Assembly (NCBI GenBank): GCA_044221555.1
Contig: JBGAOY010000016.1
Span: 29,666 to 93,665, forward strand
DNA: 64,000 nt
Direction: 5' to 3'
Origin: JAEUJM01 sp044221555
GTDB lineage: Bacteria; Actinomycetota; Acidimicrobiia; Acidimicrobiales; DATDAH01
Part shown: positions 59,221-64,000 of the stretch, piece after piece
How the letters are laid out: each line of letters opens with the position of its first letter
Position numbering within the stretch: the first letter of the stretch is position 1
The notes under the pieces: model-generated
Told to the model about the DNA's origin: nothing
The model's database searches: none
What the model saw: only the letters and a program-made list of their open reading frames with translations
Translations under genes and position numbers: made by a program

Positions 59221-59752
59221 GGCGCGGCTCCTGCGACACCTGCTCGACGGCCCCACTGCCGGGCGATGCGGTCTCGTCGCCCTCGGACGACCCGCCCTGA
59301 GCGGCGGTGGCGGTCATGGAGGCGACCACCTCGCGCACGGCAGCCGCGTCGGCCTGCGCCCGGTCACGGATTCGGGCGGCCTCCTCCTCCGCCTGCACGC
59401 GAAGGGCTGCCGCCGTCGCCCGGTGCTCGGCGTCGATTCGCTCGATCTCGTCGCGGGCCGCCAGCACCAGCGCCCCCAGCCGTGCGTCGCGCTCGGTCGT
59501 GCTCACGCGGTGCCGCTGCTGGGCGGCGGCCGCCCGCTCCTCGGCGACACGGATCTCGGCGAGCAACCGCGCCTTCTCCACCTCGACCGCGGCGAGGTAG
59601 CGGTCGACGCTCTCGCGGTCGTACGACTGGCGCCAGTCCACGTCGCCGAGGCCGGCGATCGGCTCGTCATCGAGATCGTCGACCTGCACGACGATGGGCT
59701 CGTTGCCACCTGCGCGAGCGGCGCGGCCGTTGCTGTGCGACCTCCCGCTCAC
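59210..59752 (-). CDS. DivIVA-like coiled-coil protein
   Basis: 180 aa from GTG 59752 (GTGA with the preceding gene). 'SYDRESVDRYLAAVEVEKARL' followed by a long Ala/Glu/Arg coiled coil ('ARDEIERIDAEHRATAAALR') is the arrangement of DivIVA/Wag31-type and SepIVA-type proteins: a short N-terminal motif with FDxxxVDxFL-like spacing, then the coil. No TM. Such proteins mark curved membrane or growth zones in actinobacteria; its role here is inferred from similarity only. Confidence 0.55.
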   Translation of the reverse strand: MSGRSHSNGRAARAGGNEPIVVQVDDLDDEPIAGLGDVDWRQSYDRESVDRYLAAVEVEKARLLAEIRVAEERAAAAQQRHRVSTTERDARLGALVLAARDEIERIDAEHRATAAALRVQAEEEAARIRDRAQADAAAVREVVASMTATAAQGGSSEGDETASPGSGAVEQVSQEPRHAG

Positions 59753-61038
59753 AGGTGCTCCTCGGTCGCCCGGCGGAGCAGCCGGTCTCGGATCGGGTGT
59801 CGGCTCTCCACGTCGCCCCAGAACACGTCGAACAGCTCCGGTCCACGCCAGAACTCGTCGAACAACTCGGCGTCCTCGGCATCGCGCGGCCGCGGTGCGT
59901 GACCGACGCCCACATCGTCCGGGCCGGGGAACTCCCGTGCGGCTCGTTCGGGATCGGGCCACCGCGACGGGAAGGCGCTCAGCGGCAGCGGACCGTCGAG
60001 CGCAGGCCACTCGATGCTCGGCGCCATCACACCGGCCATCGAGCGGGTCGCGGAACGTCCGAGGGCGGCCGGCACCACGTGATCGACAGGGCGCCTGTCC
60101 GTGGCCCGTCCTGGCCCGCCGCGCCAGTCCCCGTCGTCGCGCCAGTCCCCGTCGTCGCGCCAGTCCCCGTCGTCGCGCCAGTCGCCGTCGTCGGCGCCTT
60201 GCAGTCCGGACGTCTGAGCGGCGTGGCCATCGGTGGCGCCCACGCGCGCGTTGGCGGCGTGCTCGGGCTCGGACCACCGGGCGTGAACAGCGCCCATCGA
60301 TCCGGCGTGGTCGGCGTCAGGTGGGGCGGTTCCCGGCGCTGTCGCGTCAACCGACACGGCTGCTGTTCGGCCACCGGGGCCGGCCGGCTCGATCTCCGCA
60401 CCGAGGTCGCCGGCGGGTTCGACCTCCGCATCGACGTCGCTCACAGGTTCGGCGCCCGCACCGACGTCGCTCACAGGTTCGACCTCCGCCCCGACGTCGC
60501 TCACAGGTTCGGCCCCCTCGCCCAGGTCGCTCCGCGGCTCGGCGCTCGGCCCCATCGGTTCTGCGCCCCGCGCCTCAGCCACCGGCACGCGGGCGCGGTC
60601 CCCGCCATCGATGCCTTGCCAGAGCGCACGTGCCGCGGCGGGTCGGCCGACGTCGGGGATGGTGCTCGGCGCCCATCCGGTCGGACCGAGCGACATCAGG
60701 GGATCGAGCCCGAGCGCCCGCAGCTCGGCCGATGCCCGCTCGTACTCGACGACAACCAGGGATGCCGCCTCGCGTCGGGCGGCCTCGACCGCCAGAGCGG
60801 CCTCCTGCACGGCCTCGTCGAGCATCGAGTCGATGACGGACAACAGGTGCTCCGGCGCCTCCGCCCCGGGGGGCGCGTCACGTTCGGCCTGCTCGGCCTT
60901 CACCTGCGCACTGCGCACGGCCAGCGAGAGCCGGCTCAGTTCAGCGCGCTGGCGCGTCGCCCACTGCTCGACCCTTGCGACGTCCCTGTCCCCGACCGCC
61001 AGGACCGGCGACGGCTGCATGAGGTCTGGGGAGGTCAC
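59749..61038 (-). CDS. Hypothetical repeat-rich protein with N-terminal coiled coil
   Basis: 429 aa from GTG 61038 (ATG 61020 possible). Residues 10-115 are helical ('RVEQWATRQRAELSRLSLAV', 'EAALAVEAARREAASLVVVE'). Residues 150-300 are acidic low complexity with 'AEPVSDVGAEVE'-type units and four perfect 'DDGDWR' hexapeptides (DNA 60122-60193). A C-terminal region with aromatic acidic motifs ('LFDEFWRGPELFDVFWGD') and a basic end may be a partner-binding site. No TM, no family recognised. Couples to the DivIVA-like gene by GTGA. Confidence 0.55.
   Translation of the reverse strand: MTSPDLMQPSPVLAVGDRDVARVEQWATRQRAELSRLSLAVRSAQVKAEQAERDAPPGAEAPEHLLSVIDSMLDEAVQEAALAVEAARREAASLVVVEYERASAELRALGLDPLMSLGPTGWAPSTIPDVGRPAAARALWQGIDGGDRARVPVAEARGAEPMGPSAEPRSDLGEGAEPVSDVGAEVEPVSDVGAGAEPVSDVDAEVEPAGDLGAEIEPAGPGGRTAAVSVDATAPGTAPPDADHAGSMGAVHARWSEPEHAANARVGATDGHAAQTSGLQGADDGDWRDDGDWRDDGDWRDDGDWRGGPGRATDRRPVDHVVPAALGRSATRSMAGVMAPSIEWPALDGPLPLSAFPSRWPDPERAAREFPGPDDVGVGHAPRPRDAEDAELFDEFWRGPELFDVFWGDVESRHPIRDRLLRRATEEHL
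60122..60193. repeat. 18-bp tandem repeat, four copies
   Basis: CGCCAGTCCCCGTCGTCG is repeated almost exactly four times and encodes Asp-Asp-Gly-Asp-Trp-Arg. Identity between copies points to recent expansion. Confidence 0.9.
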
Positions 61039-61335
61039 AGACCGGACGCTACGAGCCGAACCTTTCGACCGACCGAACGGCGGATTAACGTTTGCCGGCC
61101 ACGAGCCGACATGCCTCCACGGCAGATCTCCGGGTCGCGGACGATCGCCGGGAGGCCCACGAACCGGACGTTCGGCCCCCGGCACCGCTCGGCCCGGTGG
61201 CCATGGCGCAGCGTGTCGTGGTCCGTCCCGAGGCGACCGCCGGCGGGGGCGTGCTCGCCAGTTCGCACGACCTGGCCCTCCCCAGGTGGCCCCCGACCTG
61301 GTGCCGGCCCGACGCCGGCACCGGGGGCCGACGGG
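61039..61335 (-). promoter_or_regulatory. Intergenic with probable second promoter of the Pst/coiled-coil run
   Basis: Nothing coding was found. On the minus strand, TTAATC and TAGCGT hexamers lie 80 to 20 bp before the GTG at 61038 in the least GC-rich part. Spacing is not classical, so the promoter is only a suggestion. Confidence 0.3.
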
Positions 61336-61866
61336 TCAGTGGAACGCGCCCGTGGCGAGGGCGATCAGCACGAGCAGGATCGCGAGGTGCACGGCGATCT
61401 CCACCGGGCGGGCCCAGCCCCCGCGGCGAGCCGGTGCCACCGCTCGGACCCCGATCGGGCGGTCCTCGAGGTTCGGGACCTCGACTGCGGACGCTGGGTG
61501 GGCAACCCGCTCCACCCGCGGCGTCTCCACGTCGGCCCGGGCCGCGTCGACCACGTCCACGGCCTGCGGGCGGGCCGGCGCGACCGACGCCAGGACGGGC
61601 GGTTCGTCCCGTGCCGGCTCGGAGCCCGCGTCGGCGAGGCCACGAAGCACCATCGCCTCGGCGACCCGCCGGGCCAGCGCCTCGGCGCCGGCCGCCCTTG
61701 CGGAGGGGTCCTCGCCATCGACGCGGCGAGCGTCCAACTCGCCGATGCGGCGCTCGATCGCCTCCAGTTCGGCGTGCAGGGCCTCGATGTCTCGCAGGAG
61801 GCCTCCCAGCCGCAGTTCCTGCTGGCGGACGTGGTCGAGCGCCATCGTCTCGGCGGCCATCGTCAC
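61336..61866 (-). CDS. Short coiled-coil, tail-anchored protein
   Basis: 176 aa from GTG 61866 (GTGA with the preceding gene). Residues 10-75 are coiled coil ('LLRDIEALHAELEAIERRIG'). A linker with Pro/Val ('RVERVAHPASAVEVPN') follows, then a C-terminal TM helix ('IAVHLAILLVLIALATGAFH'). Same plan as the protein at 58579-59220, so the two are probably functional analogs or distant paralogs. A 297-bp gap with a likely promoter separates it from the next gene. Confidence 0.55.
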   Translation of the reverse strand: MTMAAETMALDHVRQQELRLGGLLRDIEALHAELEAIERRIGELDARRVDGEDPSARAAGAEALARRVAEAMVLRGLADAGSEPARDEPPVLASVAPARPQAVDVVDAARADVETPRVERVAHPASAVEVPNLEDRPIGVRAVAPARRGGWARPVEIAVHLAILLVLIALATGAFH

Positions 61867-62156
61867 GGCTGCCGCGGCGATCCGGGTGGCACGGCGAGGG
61901 TGTCGGCGGCCGGGGCCCGCCCGTGTTCGACGCGCCGCTCGGCCTCGGCGACGATGCCGCCGAGGCGCCTGAGGAGCTCCGGGGGCGTGGAGGCCCTCGA
62001 CTCCGCCTCGTTCAGCCTCTCGCGCGCTTCATCGACCTGGAGCATCAGCCTCGACCGGATCCGCTCGGCGCTGGCGATGCACTCCTCGAGGGGGCGGCCG
62101 GGAGGCACCGAGATGATGCCACCCGTGGTGCGAAGGCGGATCTCCTCAGAGGGCAC
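61863..62156 (-). CDS. Small coiled-coil protein, first gene of the run
   Basis: 97 aa from GTG 62156. 'IRLRTTGGIISVPPGRPLEE' opens it, then helices 'CIASAERIRSRLMLQVDEAR' and 'PPELLRRLGGIVAEAERRVE'. No TM, no family recognised. Coupled to the tail-anchored gene by GTGA. 68 bp after the SGNH-hydrolase gene, which may share its promoter. Confidence 0.5.
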   Translation of the reverse strand: MPSEEIRLRTTGGIISVPPGRPLEECIASAERIRSRLMLQVDEARERLNEAESRASTPPELLRRLGGIVAEAERRVEHGRAPAADTLAVPPGSPRQP

Positions 62157-62224
62157 GAGGTCGGACGGTAGGCGTCGTACGTTGCGCCGAGCTGAACCGT
62201 CCGTGAAGTTTGGGAAGCGATGCC

Positions 62225-63100
62225 TTACGGGTTGGCGTCGATGGCCCCGTGGATGGTGTCGGCGAGGCGGGAGGCGCCGGCATCGGTGAGGTGGACGGTG
62301 TCGGGGGCTCGCAGCGGGACGACCTCGCCACCGGGTCCGGTGACCGAGTCGAGGTACTCACCGCTCGGTCCTGCCAGCGCGTCGTTGGCGTCGATCAGGT
62401 GGATCCGAGGCCAGCGCCCGGCCAGCTCCGTGTACACCTGCCGCAGTCCGGTGGTGATCTCGGCATTCTGAGGGGTGAACTCCGGGGGCGGAAGCACCCA
62501 GTACACGTCGGCATCCGACGACTCGAGCACCTCCATCACGCGGTCGGCCTGCGCCGCCCACAGGGAGAAGAAGGCCAGCGAGTCCTGCATCACGGGCTGA
62601 CCGTCGTCGGCGATCCAGTAGTCCGTGTCCGTGTAGTTGCCGATGAACAGCACCACCACGACATCGGGGTCGTCGTCGACGACCAGTTGCTGCAGCCGGG
62701 CCACCCAGTCGACCTGCCCGGGGGTCAACAGGCCAGAGCCGTTCACGGCCTCGTTGGCCACCGTGACGCCCGGGCCGAACAGGCCCTCGAGCGCCGGGCC
62801 GGTCTGGCGCATGATCGAATCGCCCGCCAGCAGCACCCGCGTCGGCTCCGGCGCAGCGCCGGTGGTGGCGGTCGCGTCGGCGGCACTCGGGTCGGCTCCA
62901 CCCGCGTCGGCGCCGGTCGCCTCGGCGTTCACGTCGGTCGGATCGGCGACACTCGCGTCGGCGGCGGTCGGCTCGGTGGTCCTCGGCTGGCCGGTGTTCG
63001 GCTCGGCGGTGCTCGACTCGGCCGCCCCCCACCGGGTGGCGATCACCAGCACCAACACCACCTCGGCAGCGATGACGATCGTGCGCATGAACCGGCTCAT
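62225..63100 (-). CDS. Membrane-anchored SGNH/GDSL-type hydrolase
   Basis: 291 aa from ATG 63100. An N-terminal TM/signal anchor (about 6-22) and a Thr/Ala/Asp-rich linker (about 30-85) lead to an SGNH fold: block I 'RVLLAGDSIMRQTG' (nucleophile Ser), block III 'VLFIGNYTDTD' (Gly-x-Asn), block V 'PDTVHLTDAG' (Asp-x-x-His). These are the catalytic residues of extracellular esterases such as polysaccharide O-acetyl or lipid acyl hydrolases. Substrate unknown. Confidence 0.8.
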   Translation of the reverse strand: MSRFMRTIVIAAEVVLVLVIATRWGAAESSTAEPNTGQPRTTEPTAADASVADPTDVNAEATGADAGGADPSAADATATTGAAPEPTRVLLAGDSIMRQTGPALEGLFGPGVTVANEAVNGSGLLTPGQVDWVARLQQLVVDDDPDVVVVLFIGNYTDTDYWIADDGQPVMQDSLAFFSLWAAQADRVMEVLESSDADVYWVLPPPEFTPQNAEITTGLRQVYTELAGRWPRIHLIDANDALAGPSGEYLDSVTGPGGEVVPLRAPDTVHLTDAGASRLADTIHGAIDANP

Positions 63101-63467
63101 CGCTGACGCGGCCCTCCGTGCCCGACCATCGCGGCGGTCTCGTCACGCGGCACATCCGGAACGTAGGCGCCGCAGGTGACGGGCAACTGAACCAGCCATG
63201 AAGCTTGGGCGCCCCCGACAGCAACAGCTGTTCGGCTTCATCCTCACCCAGGCGGCACCGCTCATGCCCCGTCATCCTCACCACCCGCCCCTCACCGACC
63301 TCAGCAGCGAGCCGCCCATCCAGAGATCGCCGCCGAAGTGAGGGCACCGCAGGCCGTGATCACCGCCTCCGGAGAGGCGCCCCCCGACTCCCAGATCCCG
63401 TCAAGGGCTGGGCCGCAGGCCGCCAGGGCTCGGCCGGAGGCGGAGGGGTGGCGCCGATCCGGAGGGT
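63101..63467. other. Intergenic, no supported gene
   Basis: About 370 bp between the SGNH-hydrolase gene and the rpsJ terminator region. GC-rich with short spurious frames only. It probably contains the SGNH-hydrolase promoter, but no clear hexamers were found. Confidence 0.4.
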
Positions 63468-63530
63468 CCGAAACATCGCCGCATGGTTTTCGCGGCGATT
63501 TTCGGATACCGGATCGGGGTCAGGACCCCG
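63468..63530 (-). terminator. Tandem hairpins downstream of rpsJ
   Basis: CCGAAA-ATCGCCGC (one bulged C) at 63468-63482 pairs with GCGGCGATTTTCGG at 63492-63505. A second hairpin, CGGGGT-CAGG-ACCCCG, lies at 63515-63530. Both are 45-105 bp after the rpsJ stop and would end the tuf-rpsJ transcript before the accessory region. Confidence 0.65.
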
Positions 63531-63574
63531 TAGCCGCAGGCCGAGATCAACCCGGCCCCGCGAGAGAACCGTGA

Positions 63575-63895
63575 CTAGGCGTTCTGGATCTTGATCTCGA
63601 TGTCCACGCCGGCGGGGAGGTCGAGGCGCTGGAGCGAGTCGACCGTCTTCGGCGAGGGATCGAGGATGTCGAGCAGGCGCTTGTGGATGCGCATCTCGAA
63701 GTGCTCGCGGGAGTCCTTGTCCTTGTGGGGGGAGCGGATCACCGTGTAGCGGTGCTTGTCGGTCGGCAGCGGGATGGGTCCCCGGATGTCGGCCTGGGTA
63801 CGGAGCACGGTCTCGACGATCTTCTTCGTCGACTGATCGATGATCTCGTGGTCGTACGCCTTGAGACGGATCCGGATCTTCTGTCCTGCTGCCAT
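63575..63895 (-). CDS. rpsJ: 30S ribosomal protein S10
   Basis: 106 aa. 'IRIRLKAYDHEIIDQSTKKI', 'GPIPLPTDKHRYTVIRSPH' and 'EMRIHKRLLDILDPSPKTVD' are S10. It doubles as NusE in antitermination. 29 bp after tuf; ATG 63895 with a weak ribosome site. The usual downstream neighbour rplC is about 26 kb away. Confidence 0.98.
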   Translation of the reverse strand: MAAGQKIRIRLKAYDHEIIDQSTKKIVETVLRTQADIRGPIPLPTDKHRYTVIRSPHKDKDSREHFEMRIHKRLLDILDPSPKTVDSLQRLDLPAGVDIEIKIQNA

Positions 63896-63924
63896 CGTCG
63901 CTGCCTGTTCTCTGGAGTTCTGGG

Positions 63925-64000
63925 CTACTTGAGGATCTTGGTGACGGAGCCGGCGCCCACGGTACGGCCACCCTCACGGATGGCGAACCGCAGACCCTCG
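63925..64000 (-). CDS. tuf: Elongation factor Tu, C-terminal end only
   Basis: Only the last 24 codons are in the window: 'EGLRFAIREGGRTVGAGSVTKILK' in two halves (GLRFAIREGGRTVGAG and VTKILK), the universal EF-Tu C-terminus. It precedes rpsJ, as in the classical str-S10 junction. Confidence 0.95.
   Translation of the reverse strand, partial: EGLRFAIREGGRTVGAGSVTKILK

Noticed and set aside
59266..62289. 1007-codon plus-strand frame
   Set aside because: Antisense of five overlapping minus-strand genes; no start context or domain.

Overview
The window is one stretch of a high-GC actinobacterial chromosome. Acidimicrobiia is my best guess, from the ribosomal-protein gene order, frequent GTG starts, a short-lid adenylate kinase, actinobacterial secreted-domain families and pervasive 4-nt ATGA/GTGA gene overlaps. 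Almost everything lies on the minus strand, so transcription mostly runs from high to low coordinates. No tRNA, rRNA, CRISPR array or intact transposase was seen.

The backbone is the S10-spc ribosomal-protein operon, but it is in three pieces. A tuf 3' end and rpsJ (S10) sit at 63.6-64.0 kb. The run rplC-rplD-rplW-rplB-rpsS-rplV-rpsC-rplP-rpmC-rpsQ-rplN-rplX-rplE-rpsZ-rpsH-rplF-rplR-rpsE-rpmD-rplO is at 27.7-37.6 kb, and secY-adk-map is at 9.1-11.7 kb. About 26 kb separates rpsJ from rplC, and about 15.9 kb separates rplO from secY. Several ribosomal proteins (L4, L22, S17, L30) carry long acidic, Asp/Thr/Ala-rich or Lys/Ala/Glu-rich extensions.

Region 1 (1-9 kb), downstream of map, holds two tandem copies of a two-gene envelope module: a Wzz-like three-TM protein followed by a polytopic GT-C-like membrane protein. 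One copy has lost its C-terminal part and leaves an out-of-frame remnant. A partial secreted beta-helix protein follows. Region 2 (11.9-27.6 kb, between secY and rplO) is a mosaic of accessory genes: GNAT/DUF1778 and VapBC toxin-antitoxin pairs, a GIY-YIG protein, two endonuclease/exonuclease/phosphatase-family proteins plus a remnant of a third, a broken HhH-GPD glycosylase, a TetR regulator, an LLM flavoenzyme, an SDR and a large secreted multidomain protein. A 24-bp near-copy of the rplO 3' end flanks vapBC.

Region 3 (37.9-63.1 kb, between rplC and rpsJ) starts with a secreted NHL-repeat protein, a Na/Pi-cotransporter-like protein, a DOPA-dioxygenase-like enzyme, a lipoprotein and a peptidoglycan hydrolase. 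It is dominated by a run of 15 minus-strand genes (62.2 to 45.0 kb). In order these encode five coiled-coil or tail-anchored proteins (one DivIVA-like), PstC, PstA, a membrane-tethered PstS, an 896-aa PstS-like surface protein, two surface proteins sharing a new domain (one with an LPLTG sorting signal), a sortase-fold protein lacking its catalytic His and Cys, a PstB with an extra N-terminal domain and hexapeptide repeats, a third PstS-like protein and another protein with the shared domain. Most of these genes overlap by 4 nt. I consider this run the best candidate for an undescribed system: a Pst-type ABC transporter built into a cell-surface and cytoskeletal assembly. An SGNH hydrolase gene precedes it.
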